A DNA stretch of 64,000 bases. Source: Agroathelia rolfsii (Eukaryota > Basidiomycota > Agaricomycetes > Amylocorticiales > Amylocorticiaceae). Position 1 is the stretch's first letter; every line of letters starts with the position of its first letter. The notes beneath the pieces were generated by a model. It made no database searches. It was not told where the DNA came from and worked only from the letters and a program-made list of their open reading frames with translations. Shown here one piece after another: positions 24,874 through 38,580 of the stretch. Where the stretch lies: NCBI GenBank assembly GCA_018343915.1, contig JABRWF010000008.1, positions 930,001 to 994,000 of the forward strand, in the 5' to 3' direction. Position numbers and translations under genes: made by a program.

Positions 24874-25301
24874 ATGTCAACAAGCAAGTATTTATCTGCT
24901 TCAGCGCTTGCACCCCAGTCTACCAACCCAGATCTACGCGAATTCACCAAGTCTATTTGCCTGATGAAGACTGGTTTTACGCCCTATGAATGGCAAAGCG
25001 ACGTTGCCGAGACACTGCTGAACCGACGCGACTGTGTTGTGATTTTAGGCACTGGAGAGGGTAAGGAGAGGGTAAGACTCTGCCATTTGTTATTCCATGC
25101 TTTGCAAAGCCCGATGCTGTCGTCTTCATGATATCTCCTTCCAATGCACTCCAGGAAGACCAGGCATGTAGTTCTGAGAGTCTGATCTGTAGTCAGAGCT
25201 TTGATGAGTATACGGCTTAGGCATCGCATTTTAGAAGATGGGGCTTGAAGGCAACTGCTGTCAATACAAGGACGTTAGCTACAGACAAGAGGTTATATAA
25301 G
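24874..25301 (+). pseudogene. DEAD/DEAH (RecQ-like) helicase fragment, frameshifted
   Basis: The opening segment reads TGFTPYEWQSDVAETLL and CVVILGTGEGK, the Q-motif-like and Walker A start of the multi-copy RecQ-type helicases common in agaricomycete genomes. An 11-bp tandem duplication (25055-25076) then throws the frame off. Motif Ia-like sequence (VIPCFAKPDAVVF, ISPSNALQEDQ) continues in a different frame, followed after a possible splice by GLKATAVNTRTLATDKRLYK and a GTGAGT donor at 25302. No helicase motifs II-VI follow. It is therefore a 5' fragment of a dispersed repeat-like helicase, inactive by both frameshift and truncation. Confidence 0.7.
25055..25076 (+). repeat. 11-bp tandem duplication inside Walker A
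   Basis: GAGAGGGTAAG occurs twice head to tail (25055-25065 and 25066-25076). Counting it once restores the reading frame through GTGEGKTLP. Confidence 0.85.
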
Positions 25302-27806
25302 GTGAGTATTGAGTGTTTTGTGCCAAGGAGGCATAACCTCGGCGCAAAGCGGTGTCTTCGGCCCGTGCGAGCCGGTGCTAGCAGCTGCACCGTCTCCCTC
25401 TGCAACTGTCTGCACAACCGCACCCGGTCTCTGGTCTTCACTTGCCAATGTTTTTTTCCTCAGTGTCTTTACTTTTTGCAAATAAAATTTATGGCCTTTA
25501 ACCTCACTCAGAGAATCATTTGGATGCTGAATACAACAAAGACGGCCTCTATTGCAAATGCCTTGGTTACAGCCAGAAACAAGACAAGCACAAGAAGACC
25601 ACCAAGTGGGGCACCCTCATTCCCATCAAAACAATCCTGCCTCGTTGTATAATGGGTTTTATGCATGTCTTTTGACAAATTTGCCGCATCCTATGATATC
25701 ATGCGTGTCTTCGGACCAACCTGCCACATCTCTTGACGATTTTTATAAACAAAGCCATAGGGTGCAGATTATTCATTATATTTGCATTGTACACACCGCA
25801 TCTGGACACCGCAGGCACATTGCCACTGATGGCTAGCGCCAAAAAAATTACAGTAAGTCGTGCAGGTCCTTTCCCACTGATGGGGACCGAGGCTCGCTCG
25901 CTGTGTCGCTGCCCTCCTACTGTTTGAGGATTGCTGCTCGCCTTGATCTCTCCACAGGAACTACCCAGCCGGGCTCGGAAAGCGCTACGCGCTTTCACCC
26001 CATCTACGTTATCACTCTTTCCTAGCCTAGCCAGCACATGAGCCAAGGCCAAAGACAAGTAGATCTTTTAGCAGGCCTTGATTCTTCTGCGGTTTTTTAT
26101 GCATGCCAGTGCGAAATGCAGTGTTTGCTTTATAGCAAGTTAAATCAAGCATTGCGATCTTCATAAAGCCATAGTCGACGAATTAGCGTGGAAGTATAGA
26201 TTAGAGAGCGATGCCAGAATGCACACCACCAGCTCAAGGGGTGCATCAAATTCTGCTGGAGGCTTTTCTTCGTTCGGACTTTAAGATCCCGTATCTCCGG
26301 TGGATGAACGCGAGCCGAAAATATAACTGAGATCATGATTCCTCACCCTGAAAAAGCCGTGAGCCCAAGAGCGAACAAACCCAGTTTTGGGAACTTGAAT
26401 CGACGCACCGAATGAAGCGGCGTAACCATGATGTTTTCGTTTGCTGAGTGCTCATCGATTACCATGACAATGCTATCGATGATTATCAACGACGATCGCT
26501 CAAGCCACCGGACTCAAATACTTATTAATTTGGCAGCTGAATGAAATCAAATCACGAACGAGAGGAAGGGGGAAAAAAAAACTATAATACATTTTAAAAA
26601 TTCCAGACGGAATAACTTCTCGCAACCTCAGCTTACAAAAGACGATAATGATGTTAAGGGGACAAAATGCAACGAGTATCACAACGGAAGAATTAAAAAA
26701 AGTATGAAACAATGAATGAAACAAAAAGGAGGATATGCACAAATCATGTTAAAAAGACGAGAGGGAAGGATGAAGAGAGAAAAAGAGAAAAAAAGAAATC
26801 AAAATCATACCTCAGGGACGTGTGGAGTAATAAGTAGACACCTCAACAAAGGGGGCAATGAGGTCGTTCTTTGAGGAAATAAAGCAAAAGCGCAAACAAG
26901 GCGCATATGGTTATGACTATAATCACAAAGATGGGTAATAGATCAACTAAACCTTCAACAAAAGTTTAAAAAAAGAAGACATTGAAGGAGAGGAGGGCAG
27001 AGAGGCATCGCCTTCAGTTCTGCGTAAGAGGATGAAAGAGGGGATAAAGGTACAAGGATATAATAGGGATGAAGGGGAGATGTTTTCTGAGTGGGCTGAA
27101 ATTGTACACGAATGGGACAAGTGATTGAGAGGAGATGAGGATTCACAATCCAGAGGTGAGTATACAAGAAAAGAAAAGGAAAGAAAAAAGGGGGAAAAAG
27201 CCAAGGAGCGTGAATAGGACCAGTCAATAAATTGACTTCCCAAAGAGGATTTCGAAAGGGAGAGCGGAAAGACCCGTCGCAATGGACAGGCGCGATGTAT
27301 GAACAGAAGAAAGCGCGAGAAAGAGAGATGAAGTGCCAGCGAAAGCACAATATGAACAAAGAAAACCGATAAAAGGATTGTAGGTACGGGGCGACTATTT
27401 GCCGGTCAACGAGCGTGGATAGAGTTCCTATAAGAACTTAATGGTGGTGATAACAGATAAGAAGAGTGAGCCAGAGATGGGAATGTTGTACAGATTCCCT
27501 ATTACTTCTAGCCGACACCGGTGGAAAGCAAAGGTTCCAAGTAGTGTGACAGCGCAAAGATGGAAAGACTTATATGCCCTAGTATACGCTGAAGTGAATA
27601 GAGATCTTGATGAATTGAACACATGAAAGAGGTGAATGGTAATATTGAGATACACCAGTGGCAGCTAACCAAGGGAGTCGGAAGAGGATTACTTGTGATG
27701 GTAGAGCAAGGAACAGATGGATTTGGTGAATTGGAATGGCATTCATGACTGTTTTTGAGATGGAAGTGGAAATTGCCCCAGTCACGACGGGCCATAATGA
27801 ATCAGC
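25302..27806. other. Intergenic, repeat debris and 3' flank
   Basis: 25502-25675 (+) is open for 57 codons with a Cys/Lys-rich run (GLYCKCLGYSQKQDKHKK) that may be a relic of another gene. I cannot identify it. 26145-26336 (-) holds a similarly orphan open stretch. From about 26560 to 27360 the plus strand is purine-rich (many GAA/AAAG runs), probably the 3' flank of the gene to the right. No complete gene is supported. Confidence 0.4.
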
Positions 27807-29536
27807 TCAATTCAGTTGAAACGCACTACCAAGCTCGGCGCGGGAACTTGTCTCAAAAGCGGCGCCAAGGGAGCTGTTTTCCGGCGCGGGTCCCGGAGAG
27901 ACATCCCCAAATTCGATTCGACGGGCAGGGCCCAGGGATGAGAGTCCTGCAACACGACGGAGGGTCTTGGGTCGTTGCATGGGGGTCGCGGGCGCTGGGG
28001 TTGCGGCAGGGGAGGTCGATGCTGGAATGCTAGGCAATGGACCGCCAAATATATTCTGGCTACGCTGCGTGCTATTCGTATTCGTACGACGAAGTGATGC
28101 GGCGGAACGAACTTGGGGTCTACCAGATTGACTTTCGTCTGACATGCTTGTCAAGTCGGTGCTTTCGCTCATGCTTGATGTCGAGGTGCCAGAAACGCTC
28201 AGCGAAGAAGTCGACTTGAGACTAAGTTCTGCGGTCGATCGCAGCTTCTGGGGAGACTTGATATTCTTGATAGGTAGGTCCACGGGTGAACAAGTAGGCG
28301 TGCAAACTGAGGCATGAAGAGAGGCCGATGACGGTGTCGAAGGAAGGGGCAGCGTGCAGGGTGTTCCACTCTTCACACGAGCTTTTTTGACTGCTCGGGA
28401 TCTGACTTTTTCCTCTTCATCTGAAGAAGGCGAGCTACCATCTTCGTTCATAGGGCTGCCGAATGACGAAGGTATATGTTTCAACAATTTACGGCGCTTG
28501 CCTGCCGAGCCATTGCCTAGAACTGGAAGTGGGGAGTTGCAAACGGAGTCTACGTGTCTGATCCTCTGGATGGTGGGGTGTGGAAGCTGAGCAATGTCAG
28601 AGCTGTCAGAAGAAAGACTGGAGACGAATGAGGCTTGTCTGCGAAGTAGTGGGGATTGTGGCATAATGGGAGCAATTGGTGAGCCATGAGAAGGAGTTGT
28701 TGGTTGAGATGGCTGGTTGCGCTTGTTGCTCCCTACAGGTCGCTGATATGGATGGTAGCCTGAGTTATTGGAGACACGGTCGTGCTGTTGAGAATTGTTC
28801 GATAATCTATGCAATGATAAGATATGTACGTGACGTCAAAAAAGGGCTAAGCGAAGCGGTAGCAAGGAAGCTAACCGTGCAATCTTATCGCTATTCTTGA
28901 CATCGAGATTTGACGTCTTCAGAAAGTCCATACTCGATTGTCTGTAGATAGGTCTCCGGGAAGCGGGGGTAAGGTTAGTGCTGGTCTGTAATACCCTAGA
29001 GTCGCCATTGTCGCTGAGGCCCTCGGAGCGGGCACTTTCAACTGCCTCTTTTGTCTGGGTGCGAGCAATTTCTAGCAACTTGACACGTGTGGCACGCACG
29101 GAATGCGGCCAATCGACGGAGCCCTTGGCCTGAACCACACCACGGGCGATCTTGTCTAGAAGATTGGAGGGCGGCAAGGCACCATTGAAAGGGGTGTATA
29201 AATGGGTAGGGAGAGCTTCTAGGGTCTATGGGCACGTTGGTCTGGCTGATTCATGAAAGTAAGTTGAAAGGGAAACTAGCCCACCCTGGTCAGCAATAGA
29301 GTCTGTTCGGACTTCCACTCATACTCGACGCCATCATCATCCTGAATGGAGCTTCCCCAGCTGGAGGTACTCTTCCTGTTGGCCGCAGGAATCAGGACAG
29401 ATGAATGGGGCGAGCCAACAGAGCTGCGGGGGGTACGCGGCGACGCAGCAGAAGGCGAGAGGAGAGAAGAGCGACGACGAGCCTGAGGCAAAGCGATGGA
29501 AAGTTGGGGGAAGGCCTCCTGCCGCCGAGCCAGCAT
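27807..29536 (-). CDS. Ser-rich fungal protein of unknown function
   Basis: Three exons: 29536-29285, 29225-28876 and 28806-27807 (533 aa), with introns 29226-29284 (GTGGGC..TAG) and 28807-28875 (GTTAGC..TAG). I chose the ATG at 29536 (MLARRQEAFPQLSIALP); the frame is open further upstream without an ATG, so an earlier exon is possible. The N-terminal 190 residues look structured (VEYEWKSEQTLLLTR, LPPSNLLDKIARGVVQ, RVKLLEIARTQTKEAV). The remaining 330 residues are Ser/Thr/Pro-rich with basic clusters (GKRRKLLKH, RAVKKARVKS) that could act as nuclear localisation signals. The family is not recognised. A nuclear or kinase-regulated role is only inferred from composition. Confidence 0.7.
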
Positions 29537-29826
29537 GAAGAAAGAGACGATGGACGAGAAAGAGCGACGTTGGCTGTCGAGATAGCGACTGAGGAGGACA
29601 GGCTGGTCGTGTAAATGATCGAACGCAAGAAACCTGAGGAGAGAAAGCAAACAAGGCGTATGTGCGGAAGCAAATCCCGCTGCCAAATTCAACCGGCGCC
29701 TTCCGGATTCCGACTGCCGCCCTTCTGATTAGAAAACAATAAACATTTATCAGCAGCAGTAGTAGTAGATACAACGGCGACTACTTCTATCCTACAAAGA
29801 TGTGATGTCTTTTGTCCTTCATACAC

Positions 29827-31875
29827 TCAGTTGTAATGATTTACAGTCACCCCCTGGATTACCTCAGACTCGATACTGCCATCTGCACTCTTGGTTAGCT
29901 CGCTCTTGCCGTATTTGAGCGTGCGTTCCTTGCGCCACGCCTCCATCGACGGCGCCACCTCATCGGGACATAGGCGACGGATACCAACGCGCTCAAGCAC
30001 AGGGCTACCCTGAACCGGAGCAAGCTTGACATGGTCACTTGGCATGCTAAAGTAGAATATTCCTGAGTACCCCACAGTAATTCAGTTTATACCTATGTTC
30101 CAGGTATGAAGTAAACACAGACCCAAGCGGGGAACAGACCGTTGATCGATCGGAGGTTGAATCACACGATGGATCGTCGCTGAATGAAAACAAGCAAATC
30201 AATCCATGATACTAATGGTATACACAAACCAGACTAACCTTTGTAGTATCCTCCGGAGATGAATTCCATAGCGTCGCTACAAAGCCGATCAACATTTCAT
30301 GCTTCAATATGTCCTATACACTCTTACCCAATATTGACAACCTAAAGTAAGATTTTAGCGAAAAGATTGGCTGATGACACAAGAATGGAAAACATACAAC
30401 AGCATTATCAATGTGCTTGATCCAACGCCATTTCCCATCAGGTGAGAGAATTTGCAATCCACCTACAGGCTGACTCCACAAAATCGTCACACCTCCTTCG
30501 TCTATCAAGATGATACAGCATCAGCCCCCGATAGCAACGCAGAAAAGTGACAAGATAGCAAATATAATCATGCAACAAATCGATCACATGATTATTTCAT
30601 CAACTCACCTGTGTGCCCTTTGAGCCAGACATTCTTGGACATATCCTCTTCTTCTTGCGAGCGCGTAAAGCTATTCAACAAATAACGTCATTATCAAAAT
30701 ATCCATACTGCCTAGAATTCTCACGGACTATTTCATGAACCGCACTGCAGAACCACAACAACACGTGGTATCATGGAAGATATTAAGGAAGGAGATAAAC
30801 AAAAACATCAATCAAAATGGAATTCACGACGGAGTCTGTTTCAACAAACAAACAAACAAACAAAGAGAGAAAGTAACACGCACTAGAAGAGAATCCCTCA
30901 TCTTCAAACTTGTTTTGCTCCACGAATGTCTCCTCAGGTATCTCTAGTCCGAGGGCCAAAAGTCTAGGCGCATATATACGTCCCGAAACCTTAGGTCGAC
31001 TGGCTGATGCAAGAGAAAGAGATGAGGACTGACCTAAGAATGGGGAAGAGAATGTTGTAATGAGTGTGTTTATTGAAATCCTCTAGTTCCGGGATAAATG
31101 GCCTCAATGCCTCGGGATGAGGGTCATGGTGAATATCACGATGCACTGTCGAAGTTTTTGCTCGATTTCACATCACAATTACAATTTCATCGCAGACAAC
31201 ACTTACTATTGTAATGTTCGATCTGGTCAAATACACCAGGCTCGATGCGCTAATTACGTCATGAAGCGCAAACGTCACATTTGAGTTTAAAGGAATCGCA
31301 TATAGCGGCGGCGACCTACCCAGAACTGGCGTAACTTGTACCCATCATAGCGCGTATCATCTTTACTCGCATATCTCTGCTTCTCTGCAGCGGAAACGTG
31401 GGTAAATGCCAAATCGGCAACATCGAACATGCGGTCACGCTATATGCATGCATACATGGCCCAATGCAATCGCATGTAGTAGTACAAATACGCAAATGAG
31501 AGATAATTCAGTGCACGTGAGTAAATTTAAGAATTAATTCATAATGAGTAATAGATCAAAATGAAAGCAATAGATTTCACACCGACCTGGGCTTGTGTAT
31601 ATCCGTGGTTGATGACATAGAAGAACCCGTTCGTTGTCATCGCTTCGCGCACCTGCTGAACGAGTTCGGCGCGGCCCTGCTCGGTGTTGGCCTTGGAAAG
31701 GTCGACGATTGCTAGGTCGGCAAATTCCACTGCAGGAAGGTGGAAGTTTATCGTTAGAGCCATCTATGACGCAAAATGAAATATAGAAGGCTCATCAAAA
31801 CAGGTACTGACAAGGTTCATTGGTAGGCGGTGGATCAAGATGACGGGGAGCGTAAGGGATCGTGAGACCTGGCAT
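29827..31875 (-). CDS. 2-oxoglutarate/Fe(II)-dependent dioxygenase (isopenicillin-N-synthase-like)
   Basis: Thirteen exons give 362 aa: 31875-31812, 31729-31587, 31439-31320, 31249-31207, 31145-31034, 30963-30884, 30744-30729, 30670-30609, 30501-30398, 30341-30328, 30276-30239, 30179-30123 and 30062-29827. All junctions keep frame. The N-terminal DIOX_N domain is seen in LEFADLAIVDLSKAN and MTTNGFFYVINHGYTQAQ. The iron triad is H212-T-D214 (KGHTDEGG) and H269 (ATIHRVIQPP), with Arg279-Ser280 for 2-oxoglutarate ten residues later (DQRSVPR). The C-terminal part is family-like (GIFYFSMPSDHVKLAPVQGSP). An intron separates Thr213 from Asp214, and exons of 16 and 14 nt occur. I prefer the start MPGLTIPYAPRHL over the internal ATG at 31763, because that exon splices directly into the conserved LEFADL. 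Substrate unknown. Confidence 0.88.
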
Positions 31876-33004
31876 TACGAATGAAAATCAAAATGGAGAG
31901 GTATAATTTGTATGAATTTGATATTGGGGGTGCAAGAAGCAGGAGGAGGGGGATTAGCAACCAGTTCAAATCCGCATCTTGCTTTTATACGTCATGGAGT
32001 ACCCAGTCAAGGGATTTGTAGAGCAGGAACTGCATATCGTATCATCGTCCGGGCTGTCGGCAAATCGAAAGATAGAATGCGGCTCTCGGATAGGACAGAA
32101 AGATAAAGAATAGGAATAGGCACTTATCGTGGATCAGAAAATGGAAAGGGTACCAGTAGTAGGAGACCCAAGTCAATCGAAGAAGACTAGCGAAGCCGAT
32201 ACGCTTGACATATGATCCGCCCTCAATAGCAATCCAGCTGAGTGTATGTCAGTTGATTCAGTGGGTTTGTTGTTTGAGGGCGATGACGGTATCATGATAC
32301 GTCGGGTCTACGAAGAGAGGAGTAGATGTTTGTCAAGCGAGTAATGTGGTTAGTCATGGGTCAACCAATCAAGTCCTCCTGACATAACAGGATTGAATGC
32401 AAAATATCCCGTGAATCGTTGGAAACGAAAGCCTAGCAAATCATAAGGAAGGGGATTGGCCAAAACAGTTAAGCCATTGTCTCCTTGATACCATAGGTTT
32501 GTATAACTGGTCGTGTGCCCTCACAGCAGTGAGAAGCCAAAATAGGCCAAGCCGCACCGGCCCTAGACTCTGGATCAGATATCGCCGACTTCGTGAAGCA
32601 AGAAGATGATTACTTCAGTCGCCGGTAAAGTATCCAATTCATGTGATAGCCAATGACGTGAGAGGTTGAGACTGAGCCTTACCAAGTTTTGAATCAAGTG
32701 ACATGGAGCTTTACCGTGGCAAGATAAGATAGCTTCGCTTAATATCACAGGTCGTGTCAATAAAGCGGCGGTAATTGGCATGAGCGGCAGTCATATTATT
32801 GGTGCTGGGGCTTGTTCTGAATCGAGACCATGGGCTAGCGTTTGTATTCCACGTATGGGGACCACGGGAGAAAGAGCTGAATCATAAAATTAGAGTAAGG
32901 TGGTTCATATTACTCCACGAATGAAGGCAAAGAGGTGAATCATGAGACATAGAATAGAATACATTGATGGCAAAGAAAGAGCAAAAAAGGACATGATCCG
33001 GCAT
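31876..33004. other. Intergenic between dioxygenase and RPT2
   Basis: Promoter of the dioxygenase and 3' flank of RPT2, both on the minus strand. Short open frames only; nothing recognised. Confidence 0.45.
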
Positions 33005-34655
<1,651 letters not shown>

Positions 34656-34925
34656 GATGATATATCGTGTTCAGACCTGTGGTCGTAGAGCTAGGGATAG
34701 ATGTAACACCAGCGACGCGTCAGTCTCTTCTTCTAAGCAATTATTCGCATTTGCTTCCGGTGCGGAAGCATTCTTGCACCGCCACTGATCCTGGCTACGG
34801 TGACCATCCTCCACCACCATGAACCACGAACTCGAGAGCGAGCCATTGACGGCAACTTCGCAATTCATCCAAGCAGGTTGCGCACTTCTAGTTAATGCGG
34901 ATTGCGTGCAAATCAGCTCTGATGT
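34656..34925. promoter_or_regulatory. Bidirectional promoter, RPT2 / YIPF6-like gene
   Basis: Only 270 bp separate the two divergent start codons, so both core promoters must lie here or overlap the 5' UTRs. No TATA box or known proteasome-control element stands out. Confidence 0.6.
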
Positions 34926-36310
34926 ATGGACATCACAGATGAAGATGAGGAATTTGATGAAGACAACATTCCTGGGTATTCGCAACCATCGCCAATTGTG
35001 CCTTCGTCCACGAACAAAGGCAAAGCGCGTGAACCCGAGCAACTGGGAGCACCCTCGTCCAGTGTGGGTGCATCGGTGCTCTCAGGAAATATAGGAAGCT
35101 CTGTACCCGGTCCTCAGAAATCAACAAGGAGCACAGTTGGAGGAGTGAAAGTTGAGACTCGGTATGTCCCATCATATAGTGACGTGTACATATCAGCATG
35201 ATACCGAGACGTAATGTAGATATTCTGGAGTTGATACGCTTGACGAACCAGTGTCAACAACTATTGTACGACCACGATCGTTACCAGTAATGGCGTATAA
35301 GCTCATGAGACGATATATGCTTTAGGGACGAGACTTGTTGTCAATTTACTCCAAGGTCATACAGGTGTTGTACCCTCGGAAAAGCTCGGGGCGTGAAGTC
35401 CTCAGGTAATGCAAATTGTTCACATACCGTAGTATATTGAAGTCAATCATTCCCGTTTGTTACAGGGACTGGGACTTATGGGGCCCCCTGTTACTTTGTC
35501 TTGCTTTGGCCATCATGTTGAGCATTAACGTAGGTCTTGAGGTTTCGCACCATAGTCTATTAATTCCAATTTCTGTCTTTTCAGGCACCGCCAAAGCAAT
35601 CGTTGGGCGTCTTTTCCAGTGTAATTGTGATCGTCTCTCTGGGCTCTCTCGTTGTTACCATCCAAGCCAAGGTACAGTGTTGAGTCATTAAACGCCGGAA
35701 TAGAGTTCCAATATTTCAATTAATTTTTTTGATATGCATCAGCTTCTTGGTGGTAGAGTGTTCGTCCATTCTCGTCCAAATCTTATAAATACCGTAAACT
35801 TACGGGACAACTCCACTCGTTCAATAGATCATTCTTTCAGGGCCTTTGCGTGTTGGGCTACTGTATTGCCCCTCTGGACATCGCTGCACTCATCTCTTGT
35901 TTTGTGCGTATCATCTACATACGTGCGCCTATCGCACTTGGCGCTTGGGCTTGGTGCATATGGGGTACGTGCATATTTCTCATCAACAAACAAATACGCC
36001 AAAATATGTGTCCGCGCGCTCACATGAGCACGTGTTGATCCTTCTGACCTTGTCAATAACAATTATACACAGCCTCTGTAAATTTCTTGGACGGAACAAA
36101 GATCGAGCAGCAGCGCATCTTATTGGCCGTATACCCGTTATTGTAAGTGCATTGTGTCCGCCGATTTCGTTCCATCTATTTCCTTTTCTATCCTTTTGTT
36201 TGTTGCTAAGCTGGAATCCCCCGGATTGATATGTCGACTTACATATTATCTATTCAACTGCATACAGGTTATTTTACTTTATCCTCGCCTGGATGATATT
36301 GATTCAGTGA
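34926..36310 (+). CDS. Yip1-domain Golgi membrane protein, YIPF6 type
   Basis: Nine exons give 259 aa: 34926-35161, 35220-35265, 35326-35405, 35466-35529, 35585-35671, 35743-35759, 35828-35964, 36073-36142 and 36268-36310. The acidic, flexible N-terminus (MDITDEDEEFDED) is followed by VDTLDEPVSTTI, DLLSIYSKVIQVLYP, then RDWDLWGPLLLCLALAIML, which is the family hallmark. Four more hydrophobic segments follow (LLGGRVSFFQGLCVLGYCIA, PLDIAALISCFV, ALGAWAWCIWASVNF, LLLFYFILAWMILIQ). Yip proteins bind Rab GTPases and shape ER-Golgi membranes. One exon is just 17 nt, encoding part of LLGGRV. The gene is divergent from RPT2. Frame closes exactly through all nine exons, so the model is strong. Confidence 0.9.
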
Positions 36311-38580
36311 CCGTTGGCATTGTATCATGTCTGTTAGCCTATACAGCTACCACGAAAAGGAGTTATTGCTCCGTTCCAATCAAATCATTCAATTTTTTGC
36401 ATTTTGAGTTTCTTATGCTGTAGGCTGTACATAAACACATGTACAACACTCACTTTAAGCAACCTGCGGCAAACCGTATGTGCAATGTTCACATGTCACT
36501 ATTTGCCGATTTGTCATGTTGCTATACCGATTGATCGTGTTGCATTGTTCGATTGAGGTACGCAGTGTCTAGGGCAGTGCGTTCCTGTTACGCCATATAT
36601 AATTTCTGTGATTGATCAATCAACGCAAAAGGAAGAAGAAAATAGTATACTTTTCATGTATGCCCAAGCAAGACGCCCCCCCCCCGTCTTTGCAAACACG
36701 CAAGGTCTCATGATCTGGCGGATACAATCTGTCTACATAGTAACTACTGCTCATTCGATACGCCATGTAACAGTCTTTCTGCACCCGCGGCGGACAATTG
36801 CATCCATTCACCCAACCCTCTCCCGCTAGGACCCCTCCGGCCTCAGTGCCGTAAGGCCGAACTTTCTTAATTTCAATTTCCCTCGCCGCCGAATGTTGCC
36901 CTGTCCGATCGGGATGATCCTGGCCATGACTCAACGACGACTACACCGATTCCGAATCACATGACAAACAATACTACAAGTATATAATCCTAATAACTGC
37001 TGCTATCCACTGTTTTCTGTTCGAGTCAGACGATATATTGAGGCTGCGAAAGGGTCCGAATATGCTCCATCATTAAAATCCTTAGAAGGGGAAGTGAGCA
37101 GGTATAAAGGTAATAAAGAACTGGCACAATATTCCTTGGTAAGCACTTTTACAGACCGAGTTAGCGCCGCTGTACACTTATATTTATCTAGCTGATGTGA
37201 ATCCGATGCCTCAACGGACTGGGAGGGAGAAAGCGTGTGTATATGGGAACTAATGCTTACTCATATGCAACCATACTCGATCCGAAAGAACGGACTCGAG
37301 GGCGCACGTTCCCACTGTGCCATTTATGGTGAGATCCAATCATGTGCACTCAAAGCACGGGCAGCTGTTCCAGTCTGTCAAAGTAATAGTTTCAATAATC
37401 ATTACCAGCACCGGGTTTTAATCCCCACGTTTCATTTAATATACTATATCATGATATATGAAGGAATCAGGAAAAGGATGATACATGCCGTAGACGCTGG
37501 TGTTACAACCATCGTCGGCAAACACTACTGGCGGACTGCATCATAGTTCATCAGAGCATCGCATTTGTGTTTGTAATGTGCATTGCGAGTAAAAATATAA
37601 TATTTATGTAAACAACACAAGAATCAGTAATCATGATGAAGGCCATGTACGGACACATGAATCTTATTGTGAAGCGCCCGTTGACGTATGTACTGTTCTG
37701 GTCAAGCTTGAACCGCCATGAACGGCCCACACCTGTCTCCGATGATGAACTTGCCTTTCCGGGTATCATCCCTCTGACCATTGACAGATGAACCTACAGA
37801 TGAGAACTTTCAACAACAATTGATGATTCATTCTTGAGGCTCTAGCAAAGTTTGCACTGCTGCAATCCAGAAGGGGAAGGAATATAAACTCTTATCGATA
37901 TTTATTTAATTTAATCGATTGCAAAAGATCAAAATCCAGAATATAGTCCATAATGAAAAATAATTCAAAAAGCAGGTTAGAACGATGGGAGAATGACGCG
38001 TATGAAGATACAGTAGTAGCGTATACATGTACATGCATGTGTGCATGATTCAAATGGAATGGTGCTTACATACAAAGAAACAGAAAAACAAAAATAAACA
38101 TGGGGGGAGCATCATCAGGTCGTTCCTGTACATGTGTATATGAGTCAACACCGTCAAGTCTAAATTTTCGTCTGGATGATCCGAGCTCAGAAAACGATAG
38201 AGGTAATGCTCGTGTCGTGCATGAGGGTGAACACATAATTGGAACCGAACATTGTGCAGCTAGTGCAGGTTCGCCTACACAATAGTGCGCATATAAGGTT
38301 CACGTCACATGCTGACGCCACGCCATACACGAGGATAGTGCAATAACCATACCAACTACGGCATCTAGTGTCGTAAACCTCCAATCCCACGTCAAAGGAG
38401 CAGTTTTGACACGCTTCTTGACATCTCCTCAACGACAAGCAAGAGATAATAACACAAGACGAATACAAAAAAAAAAAAAAAAATTCCGAAAGGCGGCCGA
38501 AAGCAGACAGACGATAGACGATGCTGATGACGCGTTTACGCGCATGCACTGCATGCACACACCACCATTCTTATTCTTCA
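36311..38580. other. 2.3 kb intergenic, nothing recognised
   Basis: Convergent 3' flanks of the YIPF6-like and Myb genes. It contains a run of 17 A at 38467-38483 (poly-T on the Myb strand). Short open frames have no recognisable motif. Confidence 0.45.

Noticed and set aside
25502..25675. Cys/Lys-rich open stretch after the helicase relic
   Set aside because: Possibly a gene remnant, but with 57 codons and no known motif it cannot be called.
31539..31763. Dioxygenase start at the internal ATG (MALTINFHLP)
   Set aside because: A better model splices an upstream exon (31875-31812) directly into LEFADLAIVDLSK; the ATG at 31763 lies within that intron.
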